Part shown: positions 1-9,235 of the stretch, in pieces
Numbering within the stretch: position 1 is the stretch's first letter
Layout: every line of letters starts with the position of its first letter
Source of the DNA: Chthonomonadales bacterium
GTDB taxonomy: Bacteria; Armatimonadota; Chthonomonadetes; Chthonomonadales; CAJBBX01
Assembly: GCA_013360745.1 (NCBI GenBank)
Contig: JABWBA010000032.1
Location: forward strand, 1 to 33,805
Direction: 5' to 3'
DNA: 33,805 nt
Notes under the pieces: generated by a model
Seen by the model: the letters and a program-made list of their open reading frames with translations, nothing else
Told to the model about the DNA's origin: nothing
Databases searched by the model: none
Made by a program: the position numbers and the translations under genes

Positions 1-1
1 C

Positions 2-142
2 GCGGTGCATCCCGAGCGAGACCGAACCGGTTGGATCCAGCCGGACGACGTGGCTCAGGTTGTTCTGGATCTGCTGGCCCTGCCCGATCGGCTGACGGTG
101 GACGAGGTCGTCATGAGGCGGTATCTGGCCGAGCCGATGTAG
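2..142 (+). CDS. Short-chain dehydrogenase/reductase, C-terminal fragment
   Basis: Only the last 46 codons are in the window; the gene begins upstream of base 1. The frame starting at base 2 reads through to a TAG at 140-142. It encodes the tail typical of classical SDR oxidoreductases of the YdfG/SDR type: a segment with Thr-Gly then 'QPDDVAQVVLDLLALP', a Thr-Val-Asp-Glu-Val-Val strand and a closing Arg-Arg-Tyr. In this family that region is the helix and final beta strand after the active site. The catalytic Tyr-x-x-x-Lys and the cofactor motif are not visible, so substrate and cofactor cannot be given. The gene converges with the beta-helix gene, leaving 67 nt between stops. Family assignment is from the pattern of the tail alone. 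Confidence 0.7.
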   Translation, partial: AVHPERDRTGWIQPDDVAQVVLDLLALPDRLTVDEVVMRRYLAEPM

Positions 143-209
143 GCCGTTCTTGCCTCGAACCAGACGCAAGAGGCTCGATCACAACCAACCCGTAAGCGGC
201 CAGCCGCGA

Positions 210-2273
210 TTATCGCCGATGTGCCGGAGCGTCGCCCTTCCCAGCCCACGGCGTCGGCACTACGTTCGGGAGGCCGATCGTTCGAGTTGGGATAGCCTTG
301 AAGCCGAGCTTCCTGAGCGGTGATCCGGAGCGGAGCCGGAAGTCGAGGCCCGCAAGGTCGTAGAAACCAGGGTCTCCTTCGGTGAGATTCGCTTCGAATC
401 GGACCTCCTTATCTGTGAGACCGTCGAGCATTTCGAGCCACTTCCCACCCACAGACACATTCCGGGCAATGACGTTGCCCTTGGCGCGGCCTGGTTGATC
501 CCGGAGTAGATCGACCAGCTGGGGATAGCGCGACGCATAGGGCGGCTGGTCGTGGTGCACCTCCTTCAGGCCGTTCATAATGAAGGGATCGCGACCATCG
601 AACCAGAAGCTCGCCCAGCCGGCGCCCCTGGAGTCGACGTGAACGGCGGGGTTGCAGTCCACGAAAACGTTGTTCTCAATCGTGTTGTCCCGCCCGCCGC
701 CGATCATCGCGGCACGCCCGGCCCGCACGAACACGTTGCCATATACGGTCGTTCCGCAGAAACAATCATCGAGATAGACCGACATCACGTCGACGAAGTT
801 CTGGCTCTCTCCGATCACGCGGGAGATATCATGGAAGTAGTTCCATCGGATCACCGTGCCGCGCATGGTCATGTTTCGTCCTGCGTAGATAGCGCCGGCA
901 TCGCCCGTCTGCAGGCACACTCGACTGATGTCGTTGTACTCGATCGTATGGTCGTTGCCGCTGAACAGGATCGCGTTGTGCGGAGCATCGTGGATCGCGT
1001 TGTTCGCCACACGATTGCCCACACCGTTCAACAGAACCGCCGGACGGTAGGTCCTGCAGATCTGGCTGTAGTCATGGATATGGTTCCGGAGGATTTGGTG
1101 ACGGCCGGGCGTCAGAGCGCTCCGATCTCCGCCCGATACTTCGATACCGCTCTCCCCCAGTTCATGCAGATGACAATCCCGAACCGTATGCGCCGAACCG
1201 CCGTTGATCCGCATCGCCGAGCCTCCGATACAGGAGAGCGACATCCTGCGCACATCCACCTCGGTTCCGCCGTTCACCTCGACTGCCAGGCCACGACAAT
1301 CCCGGATTGCCAGCCCGTCGAGACTGATCCATGAGGCATCTTGCATACGAATCATCGGTGCACTCATCACGGATACGATGAGATCCTCCCGCCCCGGGGT
1401 ATCGGGCGGATAGAAGTAGAGGATTCCGCGCTCCCGATCCAGCCACCATTCGCCGGGGGTATCGAGTTCCTCGAGGATGTTCAGAAAGTAAAACCGTTTG
1501 CCCGGCGTGTAGCCATAGACTCCGTGAGGCGGCGCGGTCGTAACGGTATGAGAAGTCGGATCCAGCGTCGCTACCTTCTCATAAGTATCGGCCCAATCGT
1601 AGGTCCAGTACCCGTGCACCCAGATGTCGGTTGTATTCCGCCATCGTTGCGGATTACCGCCGGAAAACGTGAAGCTGCCGCCCTGCTGTCCGCCCGGAGT
1701 GGCGCGTATCGTGGTCCATCCATCGTTGGGCCAGCGGGCCAGATTCATCCGTTTGCCTCGATAGAACACCTCGAGTCCCATCGGCGTCACCGGCGGGCCA
1801 AACCCTCGTCGGTTCATCTCACCGAAATCCGTAATGCCCTGAGCGCGTAAATCCGCACACAGGACACGCGTGCGGACCGCTTCTGGTAACCGCTGGAGCA
1901 CGGCGGGATCGCTGATCGATCGCCAGCCACCGACCGTCCGACCGCCGCTCAGCACCGGCGTCTCGTTCCGATAGGCGCGATAGACCACACGTCGGCCGGA
2001 AGCCCCGGAGTCCGCGGATCCGAGGGCGAACGTTGCGCTTCGATGGTAGACGCCGCCCCGGACGTGCACAGTCACCGGCTTCCTACCTGCATACGGCCGC
2101 ACCGCCTCTCTTGCCCTCTCCAGGGTTCCAAAGGGGCCATCGTTGGCTGAGGGAGATGGCCGCCGGCCGGACCATGCGTCGTTGCCGTTGGGTGCGACGT
2201 AAAAATCAACAGCTAAGGCCGGAGCCATAACCCCGAACACGAGCGCTGCAAGGACGATGGCGAACATCGTCAT
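210..2273 (-). CDS. Exported right-handed parallel beta-helix protein, probable polysaccharide-active enzyme
   Basis: The ATG at 2271-2273 gives 687 residues. It begins with a hydrophobic signal peptide (about residues 3-21, ending Ala-Leu-Ala), followed by 'DFYVAPNGNDAWSG', the N-terminal strand common to pectate-lyase-like and GH141-like beta-helix proteins. A Gly-Thr-Leu-Glu-Arg-Ala-Arg-x-Ala segment comes next. From roughly residue 310 to 560 there are many short Asn/Gly/His-rich beta-helix rungs. The open frame extends upstream to 2465 but would overlap the preceding gene, so the ATG 4 nt after that gene's stop is preferred; no strong ribosome site is visible. The 4-nt spacing suggests co-transcription with the sialidase-like gene. 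Role: probably glycan cleavage outside the cytoplasm; catalytic residues were not identified and the GH141 relation is only a resemblance. Confidence 0.8.
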   Translation of the reverse strand: MTMFAIVLAALVFGVMAPALAVDFYVAPNGNDAWSGRRPSPSANDGPFGTLERAREAVRPYAGRKPVTVHVRGGVYHRSATFALGSADSGASGRRVVYRAYRNETPVLSGGRTVGGWRSISDPAVLQRLPEAVRTRVLCADLRAQGITDFGEMNRRGFGPPVTPMGLEVFYRGKRMNLARWPNDGWTTIRATPGGQQGGSFTFSGGNPQRWRNTTDIWVHGYWTYDWADTYEKVATLDPTSHTVTTAPPHGVYGYTPGKRFYFLNILEELDTPGEWWLDRERGILYFYPPDTPGREDLIVSVMSAPMIRMQDASWISLDGLAIRDCRGLAVEVNGGTEVDVRRMSLSCIGGSAMRINGGSAHTVRDCHLHELGESGIEVSGGDRSALTPGRHQILRNHIHDYSQICRTYRPAVLLNGVGNRVANNAIHDAPHNAILFSGNDHTIEYNDISRVCLQTGDAGAIYAGRNMTMRGTVIRWNYFHDISRVIGESQNFVDVMSVYLDDCFCGTTVYGNVFVRAGRAAMIGGGRDNTIENNVFVDCNPAVHVDSRGAGWASFWFDGRDPFIMNGLKEVHHDQPPYASRYPQLVDLLRDQPGRAKGNVIARNVSVGGKWLEMLDGLTDKEVRFEANLTEGDPGFYDLAGLDFRLRSGSPLRKLGFKAIPTRTIGLPNVVPTPWAGKGDAPAHRR

Positions 2274-2277
2274 GCGA

Positions 2278-3351
2278 TCAGTTCGCGCCTGCAGCGGCGC
2301 CCTCGACCCAAGCTTGATCGAAGATGGCATGTCGGACGACGGTGCGCTCATCCGTCGTGAACACGACATGGATCCGTGCATCTCTGGTCTGGATCGCGTA
2401 TGGATAGGCATAATCTCCGGCTCCCTCGGCGATGTTTCGGCGAAACGGCCAGGTCCGACCTCCATCTCTGGACAGGGCCACCGTCAGAGGCGTTCGCTCA
2501 TTCATGCTATCGTTGTACACGAGGAGCAGCGCTCCCGACGCGAGTTGCACCAGATCGATTGCGGCGTTCGGGTTCGGCAGCGTCGAGTTCGTGCCCTCGG
2601 ACCATGTCCGGCCACCGTCGTCCGAGGACGATTGCACGATATAACCGTCACGTACGGGTTCATACCCGCCCCCGCGCCTGCACATCGCGAGCAGGTGGCC
2701 AGGCGATGTCTCGGCGATCGCCGGTTGAATATTGCCCTTCGGGGATCGGATGATGCCGGACGGTTTCCATGTCCGATCCGAACCGCTCCAGCGAAGGAAC
2801 CGCGAGGTCGAATCGGCGCCTACGTTTTCGGTATCGTGCCCTGTCTCATGGTAGACCGGAAGCAGATAGTCCCCGGAAGAGAGGACGATGGGCTTGTTCC
2901 GCACCATCATTCCTTCGACATCGGAGACGACGAAGCTGTCCGACCAGGTGCGCGCGCCATCATCAGAGACCTTCCCTTGTATCCGGGAAGTCGACCAGGT
3001 CTCCCCCCAGCGCACAACGTAGAACAGCCAGACTCGACCGTCCGGCGCCTGCCATACGACTGGATTACCGACGGAACGGAATGGGTCGTGGGCGATTCGG
3101 ACCGGTCTGCTCCAGCGCTTCGATCCCGATCGCAGGCGCGATCCGAACACGCCCGTATCCAGCGCGTACTCCCCATCGCCGCCGTAGTATGTCAGGTAGA
3201 GGTCACCGTTGCTCAGTTCCGTGATCGACGCGGGATGCTTGTACCGCCCGGTCGGAACTTCCGGCCCGAACAGTCTATGGATCATCATCGTCCCGGGAGC
3301 CGAAAAGCAACCCATCCCCCAGAGCATCGCGACGACGCCGCATACCCCCAT
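2278..3351 (-). CDS. Exported BNR/Asp-box (sialidase-fold) protein
   Basis: 357 residues with an N-terminal hydrophobic signal (about residues 2-18). Three Asp boxes of the form S-x-D-x-G-x-T-W are visible at residues 129-136, 243-250 and 294-301, the hallmark of six-bladed sialidase/BNR propellers. Other family-like stretches are 'NPNAAIDLVQLASG' and a closing 'VVRHAIFDQAWV'. The ATG at 3349-3351 is preceded by AAAGGGG about 6 nt away. Proteins of this type remove or bind terminal sugars of extracellular glycans. The classical FRIP motif and arginine triad of GH33 sialidases were not confirmed, so the activity may be another exo-glycosidase or non-catalytic. It lies 4 nt upstream of the beta-helix gene and is divergent from the GH2 gene, pointing to one glycan-degradation locus. 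Confidence 0.8.
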   Translation of the reverse strand: MGVCGVVAMLWGMGCFSAPGTMMIHRLFGPEVPTGRYKHPASITELSNGDLYLTYYGGDGEYALDTGVFGSRLRSGSKRWSRPVRIAHDPFRSVGNPVVWQAPDGRVWLFYVVRWGETWSTSRIQGKVSDDGARTWSDSFVVSDVEGMMVRNKPIVLSSGDYLLPVYHETGHDTENVGADSTSRFLRWSGSDRTWKPSGIIRSPKGNIQPAIAETSPGHLLAMCRRGGGYEPVRDGYIVQSSSDDGGRTWSEGTNSTLPNPNAAIDLVQLASGALLLVYNDSMNERTPLTVALSRDGGRTWPFRRNIAEGAGDYAYPYAIQTRDARIHVVFTTDERTVVRHAIFDQAWVEGAAAGAN

Positions 3352-3492
3352 CGCCTACCCCTTTCCCTGTCCTCTGGTCCATTGCGAGTCTAGTTCTGGG
3401 CAATCGTCCCGCCGTCCTTCATACCCCGAGAAGGATGCGCTCGGAACCGCGTCGTATCTTCACCCATTCGTTGTCCCCGAAAGGAACCCTGG

Positions 3493-6400
3493 ATGCGGAT
3501 CGTCGCGACGGTCATGATCTGCTGGATACTGGCGCTTACCATCGATGGAGCAAACGGCATGGACCTTACCATTCCCTCGATGCCCGAGGGCTATCATCTG
3601 ATCACTGCGGACGATTGCGGCGCCCCGGATCGCCAACCCCACGTGTTCGGAGACGGCACGCATACGTTTTCGGCTGAGAACGTTCCGGCGCCGGAATCGG
3701 TTCGGTCGGTCGCCTGGGGCAGGACCCGCGTCATCGCACGGTACGAGAGCCTGCGGGCGAATACCGAATATGCGCTCGCCATCACGTACGCGAACGAACC
3801 GTACAACAATCGGATCCAGAGCCTGTACGCAGGTGAGACGCTGCTGCACGGGCCCAGGGCATTGCCCCGAGGGGGATATGAACGAACGCTTGTGCGGGTT
3901 CCATCAAACGCTATCACCAACGGCCGCTTGGAGCTTACGTTCCGGCTCGAGGGACAGGTCAACGTCGTGGTCTCCAGGATCGAACTCTGGGGACCCTATA
4001 CGGTACCGCCCGTCTTGCATCTTACCGACATTTCAGCGCTATGGAAAGACGTTGAGGGGGCTGTCTACGACGGGGCGTGGGAGCCCGTGGGCGGTGTTGA
4101 GGTTACGCTGAGCGCCGCCAATCGGGTCCTGTCCTCGACGGTAACCGACCAGTCGGGCAAGTTCCGATACGCGCGATCCATACTGGATAACCTTCCGCGG
4201 GATGAGGCGCTTACGCTCGTGGCCGCAACCCGGCAGGCGCGAGCAGAGCTCCGCCTCGCTCCCGAGGATGTGTGGTTCGAGCCCACCCGTTATCGCCCCG
4301 TGCCGAGCCGAGTTACGGGCCTTTCATCCTGCACTCGCCGTCTGGACGGCAGCTGGCGTATCCGAACCGACGACCCGTTGCGGGCTCGTTCTTCCCCGCT
4401 CAACGATCCCGGCTGGCGCCTATTTCGGGTTCCCGGACAATGGCTGCAGCAGGGCATCGATGTACCCATGGAACATCCCGTTAGCGTAGCTCGGGAGTTT
4501 ATCCTACCGGCCGCATGGAAGGGCAAGCGCATCATTCTGCGGTTCGATGCGGTCCATGCAGGTACGCGTTACTACATGAACGGCCATCTGATCGGCAGTT
4601 CCGAGAACCTGTTCACGCCGGTGGAATGGGACATCACGGATCATGTTGTCCGGGATAAACCGAATCGTCTCGACATGGAGATGATCGTTCAGACGGAATC
4701 CGAGCGGCTCAGCCACGCCTCCGGCTACGCCTTTCACAATCTGGGCGGCATTCCGCGAGCGGTGTGTCTGTACGCGCTGCCCTCGACGTACATCCGCGCC
4801 CTCCGGATACGCGCCGGCCTAACACATGCATATACCAGGGGGACTCTGGACGTCGACGCGGAGATTTCGGGCCCGGCCACCGAATCGAGCGAGATCCGCG
4901 TCAGCGTTCCGGGCGAGACGGGAAATGTTCACACGCCGCTGGCCGTCGGCGCACAATCGGTAAGCATGGTTTACCCAAACATCCGCCCCTGGACTCCGGA
5001 GACACCACATCGCTACACGGTCCTGGTGGAGCTCCTGATCGATGGCAAAGTGCAGGAGCGCATCGAACGCAAGATCGGCTTTCGTTCCGTCGAACGCTCC
5101 GGCTCGCAGGTGCTCGTCAACGGCAGATCGATTAAGCTCGCCGGCGCGTGTCGTCACGAGATCGATCCCCTGACGGGCCGTGCCGATACCGCCCGTTGGG
5201 CCGAGACGGATGTCCGATTGCTGAAAGAGGCCAACCTGAACTACATTCGGACGGCCCACTACCCTCCAACGGAAGAGTTTCTTGACGAATGCGACCGGCA
5301 GGGGATCTTCGTCGAAGTCGAAGCGCCCTTCTGCTGGGTGGGCAACGAAAGCTATTCCAGCCTGCGCCCGATCCTAACGCCGACCGCAGCGATGGTGGAC
5401 TACCATCACATGCACCCGAGTGTGATCATCTGGTCGCTCGCCAACGAATCGGCGTTCAATCCGTGCTTCGAGGTATCAAATCAGCTCGTCAAGGATCTGG
5501 ACCCGACGCGCTTGACGACGTTCAACAATCCCGATCCGAAGCGGATCTGCGACATCGCCAACGTCCATTATCCCAAGATGCCGTTCGACGACTATGACAA
5601 GGACGACCCCCGCCCTCTGCTGCTCGGTGAGTACTTCTTCCCCGTGTGCCATGAGCAGACGGATGTTCGGCGAAATCCGGGACTCCGTGAACTCTGGGGC
5701 GCCGGACATAGCGAACCGGAGTCCGCTTACGCAAGGACCATTGCGGCCGATTTCGACTGGCCGTATATGCAGCCGGGCGAGCCGCCGGGAACGTGGACCC
5801 ATATCGTCCGTTCGAAACGAGTCCTGGGGGGCGCGATCTGGGCGGCTCTGGATGAACCGTTCTATCTGCCGGGCGGCAAACAGGCGGGATACGCCTGGGT
5901 GCATGGCTTCTGGGGAATCATCGACGGCTGGCGCCGTCCGAAACCCGAAAGCTGGCTATCGCGGAGCATTTTCTCGCCGGTCTGGTTTCCGGTCCGCCAT
6001 CTTGGTATCGCCCCCGGGCAAAAAGAGCTCACGGTTCCCGTGGAGAATCGGTTCGCGTTCACGAACCTGTCGGATCTCACCTTCGAGGTTTGGCACCGAA
6101 ACCGCCGGATGACCCTGCGATGCGCCGCGGAGCCCGGGCAATCGAGCGCGTTGACCATCCCGCTGCCGCCCGATGCTGCCGCCGGCGAACCGATCGTCGT
6201 GGAACCGAAAACGGCAACGGGTATGTCGATCGTCTCCGCTACGCTCTGGCTCGGTCCGCCCGCGCTCGGCAAAGCGCAGCCTCAGGCGATCCACCGCACC
6301 TCGGGGCTTCAACGGGACGATGCCCCTGGATGGACCCCTACCTTCCACGCCACCCGGTTTGACTTCGCGGATCTATGGCCCGAACGCGCTCCGTTCGCAG

Positions 6401-7002
6401 TTCTGCCAACGGGTCCGGTACACCGAAACCAGACCGCCAAGCCCGGCGCCTGTTTACTCACGGAGCAATCGGACGACTTCTCGGGGGATATCCGAATGAT
6501 CCGAGATCCTGACGGCCGATGGAAGATCAGCTACGATGTCGTCCGGACGGGCCCCGACGTCTACCTTCGGGAGATCGGCGTTCGGTTCGGGCTGCCGGGT
6601 CAGGACTGGGTCCTCTCGTGGGAGCGATGGTCGGAATGGGGCGATGCGCCGGAGGACACGATCATGCGGCGGATTGGAAGCGCGAAACCCTGGCGCGGTC
6701 GCCATCGGTCGTCAAGACCCGAGAGCGTGCGACCGAACAACGCCTGGTCTCTCGATGAGACGGAAGAAGGCACGGCGGACTTTCGGTCCGTCAAACTCAA
6801 CGTACTGTCTGCCTCGCTGGTCGGTTCGCGGGGTCGGGGGATAATCGTCCACGGCGCGGCGGACGTTCACGTTCGCGCAGCGATTGAGGGAACGGAGACC
6901 GGGTTCTATCTCCTGACGCGCTGCGGGATCGGCCCACAACTGGTCCGACAAGGTGAACGACTCACAGGCGGCTTCGTGATCGACATCGCCCGGGGACGAT
7001 GA
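3493..7002 (+). CDS. Large exported glycoside hydrolase family 2 (beta-galactosidase-like)
   Basis: 1169 residues. A signal peptide covers about residues 1-22. A jelly-roll-like region follows to about 170, then a carboxypeptidase-regulatory-like beta domain (about 180-255), the GH2 sugar-binding domain (about 290-440), an Ig-like domain (about 445-545), the TIM barrel (about 550-830) and a long beta-rich tail. In the barrel 'IRTAHYPPTEEFLDECD' is a GH2 signature. Glu652 in Ser-Leu-Ala-Asn-Glu-Ser is the likely acid/base, and Glu713 in Leu-Gly-Glu-Tyr-Phe-Phe the likely nucleophile. A GAAAGGA ribosome site lies 8 nt before the ATG. It should hydrolyse a beta-glycoside (galactoside, glucuronide or mannoside) outside the cytoplasm; the sugar cannot be told from motifs. 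It is divergent from the sialidase-like gene across 141 nt and its stop is 6 nt from the convergent corA stop. Confidence 0.92.
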   Translation: MRIVATVMICWILALTIDGANGMDLTIPSMPEGYHLITADDCGAPDRQPHVFGDGTHTFSAENVPAPESVRSVAWGRTRVIARYESLRANTEYALAITYANEPYNNRIQSLYAGETLLHGPRALPRGGYERTLVRVPSNAITNGRLELTFRLEGQVNVVVSRIELWGPYTVPPVLHLTDISALWKDVEGAVYDGAWEPVGGVEVTLSAANRVLSSTVTDQSGKFRYARSILDNLPRDEALTLVAATRQARAELRLAPEDVWFEPTRYRPVPSRVTGLSSCTRRLDGSWRIRTDDPLRARSSPLNDPGWRLFRVPGQWLQQGIDVPMEHPVSVAREFILPAAWKGKRIILRFDAVHAGTRYYMNGHLIGSSENLFTPVEWDITDHVVRDKPNRLDMEMIVQTESERLSHASGYAFHNLGGIPRAVCLYALPSTYIRALRIRAGLTHAYTRGTLDVDAEISGPATESSEIRVSVPGETGNVHTPLAVGAQSVSMVYPNIRPWTPETPHRYTVLVELLIDGKVQERIERKIGFRSVERSGSQVLVNGRSIKLAGACRHEIDPLTGRADTARWAETDVRLLKEANLNYIRTAHYPPTEEFLDECDRQGIFVEVEAPFCWVGNESYSSLRPILTPTAAMVDYHHMHPSVIIWSLANESAFNPCFEVSNQLVKDLDPTRLTTFNNPDPKRICDIANVHYPKMPFDDYDKDDPRPLLLGEYFFPVCHEQTDVRRNPGLRELWGAGHSEPESAYARTIAADFDWPYMQPGEPPGTWTHIVRSKRVLGGAIWAALDEPFYLPGGKQAGYAWVHGFWGIIDGWRRPKPESWLSRSIFSPVWFPVRHLGIAPGQKELTVPVENRFAFTNLSDLTFEVWHRNRRMTLRCAAEPGQSSALTIPLPPDAAAGEPIVVEPKTATGMSIVSATLWLGPPALGKAQPQAIHRTSGLQRDDAPGWTPTFHATRFDFADLWPERAPFAVLPTGPVHRNQTAKPGACLLTEQSDDFSGDIRMIRDPDGRWKISYDVVRTGPDVYLREIGVRFGLPGQDWVLSWERWSEWGDAPEDTIMRRIGSAKPWRGRHRSSRPESVRPNNAWSLDETEEGTADFRSVKLNVLSASLVGSRGRGIIVHGAADVHVRAAIEGTETGFYLLTRCGIGPQLVRQGERLTGGFVIDIARGR

Positions 7003-7008
7003 CGGCGG

Positions 7009-7983
7009 CTACAGCCATCGGATTCGTTTGAAATAGACAACCAATCCAATGCTGATTCCCGCCATGAGCGCCAGGGTGACGTGATAGCCATAGCGCCAAT
7101 CAAGCTCCGGCATATGACGGAAGTTCATGCCGTAGATGCCCGTGATCAGCGCAAGGATCATGAGGATCGCTGCTACGCTGGTCAGATTCCTCATGATCTG
7201 GTTCAGATGATTGCTGGTCTGCGCGAGTTGCGCCTCCAACGCGCCCGTGAGGATGTCACGGTTCAGATCGATCTGTTCCAGCAGTCGGAGCGTATGGTCG
7301 TAGACGTCCTGAAAGTAGATGCGCGTTGACGAAGGGATTAACTCGAGATCGGCTCGAAGCAGGCTGTTCGCAAGATCACGCATCGGGGCCATGGTTCTTC
7401 GCAACACCAAGAGCCGACGTTTGATCGCGAGCGCCGGCGCGACATCAACGGTCGGTTGCGGCATGTACGCGGCGTCTTCCACGGCGTCGATCTGATCATC
7501 GAGTTCGTCCATCGCTGGGAAGTACGAATCGACGATGGTGTCCAACAGGACATATAGGAGAAACGCGGGTTCATTCGGCATGCGACCTGGTCGTTGCGCC
7601 CAGCGGCTTCTTGTCTCGGTAACGAACGCACAGCCGGTACGGTGGATTGTTACCAGGTAGCGGGATCCCAGAAAGACATCGACCTCTCTGCCTGCAGCCG
7701 CCTCATCGTCGCCCGCCTCGAGGGCGGGATCATAGCCCCGCATGGTGATGAACAAGTAGCCGTCGTACTCATCCATCTTGGCGCGTTGGTTCTGGATCAG
7801 GGCATCCTCCATGGCCAGCGGATGGAAGCCAAAACACTCCTCGAGATCGCTGAGTTCCTCCTCCGAAGGATCCATCAAATCGATCCAGATCAGGGACGCC
7901 TCATCGCTCATCATCTCGGCAATGCCGCTGAGCCCGGCGATTTCGGTCACCGTATGATCACGGCACACGGAAACGCTGGTCAT
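7009..7983 (-). CDS. corA: CorA-family magnesium/divalent-cation channel
   Basis: 324 residues from the ATG at 7981-7983, which has GAAGG about 8 nt upstream; a GTG at 8014-8016 would add 11 residues and has no better ribosome site. The C-terminus has the two CorA membrane helices with the Gly-Met-Asn selectivity motif at residues 285-287, followed by the periplasmic Met-Pro-Glu-Leu loop and a basic cytoplasmic end (KRIRWL). The N-terminal two-thirds is the acidic cytoplasmic funnel, with the usual 'HPLAMEDAL' helix at about 54-62. CorA works as an inner-membrane pentamer for passive Mg2+ (also Co2+/Ni2+) entry. It is the last gene of the minus-strand run, 70 nt after the URO-D-like gene, so it may be co-transcribed but is probably functionally independent. 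Confidence 0.93.
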   Translation of the reverse strand: MTSVSVCRDHTVTEIAGLSGIAEMMSDEASLIWIDLMDPSEEELSDLEECFGFHPLAMEDALIQNQRAKMDEYDGYLFITMRGYDPALEAGDDEAAAGREVDVFLGSRYLVTIHRTGCAFVTETRSRWAQRPGRMPNEPAFLLYVLLDTIVDSYFPAMDELDDQIDAVEDAAYMPQPTVDVAPALAIKRRLLVLRRTMAPMRDLANSLLRADLELIPSSTRIYFQDVYDHTLRLLEQIDLNRDILTGALEAQLAQTSNHLNQIMRNLTSVAAILMILALITGIYGMNFRHMPELDWRYGYHVTLALMAGISIGLVVYFKRIRWL

Positions 7984-8053
7984 CACGCCGCCTTCACGTG
8001 GTATGCGGGACTCCACGGCGAACAGTGCGGGGCGCCCGTGCGGATGGTGACTG

Positions 8054-9151
8054 CTAACGCCATGCGTACTCCCGCGATAGGTCGAGATAGCGCTTGATGC
8101 CTTCCGGAGTAACGTTCCACGGGATGTGATTACCGATGCACATGAAATAGCCCCCGGTCATCCGGCCCGTTTCGACCATTGTGTGCACCATGGCCTCGAT
8201 TTCGTCCGGATCGTTGCGGGTCAGCACTCTGTTATCGCCTTCGCCGGCCAGGGTTACGTTCTCATGACGACGCGCGATCGCTTTGAAATCCGTGTAGGGC
8301 TCGGTGATAATGCCGCGCGCACCGCAGCTAAGGACGTCGTCCGCGTAGGCGTCCATGTTGCCGTCCGACATGAAGATCACCTCTTTGCCCCCGTCGCGCA
8401 GGATGCTCCAAAACTCCTCGTACCGGGGAAAGATATGTCGGTGCATCCATCTCGGCGAGCAGACAGGTCCTCTCGTGTTGACGATGTCATCGTGACAGAT
8501 TACGAAGTTCACGGGCAGTCGTGCGAAGGTGCGGAAGACCCGCCGGTTGATCTCCGCGAACTCCTCCATGACCCGATCGAAACGGTGGTCGAGACAGCAC
8601 TCGAGGAAAAGATCCCAGCCGAATGTAAGCAGCGGCCACATGAACATCGTATTGTAGAAACTTATTGAGGCAGCGGAACCGGCTGGCGCCCGTGAGCCAT
8701 GTTCGGCCGGAAAATACTGACGATACGATTGGTAGAGGCGCTCCTCGTCGGAGTAGTCACGCGATTCCACTACCGGTATCTCGGTGAAGTCCGCATACTC
8801 CAGAGGGCTGAACGCAAAGACATCCTCGGGAGCATGGAAGCCCCTGCCCCAATCCCAGTGCCAGCTTTCCCCGTCGCCCCAGCGTATCGAATGCCGCCCA
8901 TCCTCGTTCACATCGCTGGTGATACCATCCAGATCCATGCGTGGACGTTCTTTCGGCTCATCGGTGTCCGGGATGCGAAGGCCGAGTTCCGGACACAGCT
9001 CCGCGAGCCGTGTCCGGCATAGCCTGGGATGGTCATAGTAATCGATGCCTGTCAGATAGGTCTCGGCATCCGGACAGGACCAGTGTTCCATGTGCGGGAT
9101 ACGCTTGGGTCCCAGACCCATGTACGCGAGATATCGCTCATCTCCGATCAT
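8054..9151 (-). CDS. Uroporphyrinogen decarboxylase-superfamily protein (divergent)
   Basis: 365 residues; the ATG follows AGGA by about 4-5 nt. The C-terminal half aligns by eye with the URO-D-like protein at 12967-14025. It shows an acidic 'HDDI' at 220-223, a Ser-Asp-Gly at 262-264, a 'GEGDNR' at 303-308 and 'GGYFMCIGNHIPW' near 333-345. The superfamily includes HemE and corrinoid-dependent methyltransferases such as MtaA. This one is not HemE: its N-terminus lacks the HemE arginine motif and it sits among carbohydrate genes. The metal-ligand His found before Ser-Asp-Gly in the paralogue is Met261 here, so metal chemistry may differ or be lost. It lies 84 nt downstream of the DUF4838-like gene, in the same direction. 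The reaction is unknown; methyl transfer or sugar-related chemistry is inference. Confidence 0.78.
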   Translation of the reverse strand: MIGDERYLAYMGLGPKRIPHMEHWSCPDAETYLTGIDYYDHPRLCRTRLAELCPELGLRIPDTDEPKERPRMDLDGITSDVNEDGRHSIRWGDGESWHWDWGRGFHAPEDVFAFSPLEYADFTEIPVVESRDYSDEERLYQSYRQYFPAEHGSRAPAGSAASISFYNTMFMWPLLTFGWDLFLECCLDHRFDRVMEEFAEINRRVFRTFARLPVNFVICHDDIVNTRGPVCSPRWMHRHIFPRYEEFWSILRDGGKEVIFMSDGNMDAYADDVLSCGARGIITEPYTDFKAIARRHENVTLAGEGDNRVLTRNDPDEIEAMVHTMVETGRMTGGYFMCIGNHIPWNVTPEGIKRYLDLSREYAWR

Positions 9152-9235
9152 GTCGTCCTGTCCCGTTCTTATTGGGGTGTACCTATGTTCGATCGTCCGG
9201 ATACCGGTTCCTGCGCGGTGCGCTGGCCATTGGGG

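Noticed and set aside
552-1334. 260-codon plus-strand open frame
   Set aside because: Antisense to the beta-helix gene; the translation is His/Val/Asp-rich with no family features, typical of a shadow frame in high-GC DNA.
2257-3393. 378-codon plus-strand open frame
   Set aside because: Lies wholly opposite the sialidase-like gene, which has Asp boxes and a signal peptide; the plus-strand translation is Arg-rich and motif-free.
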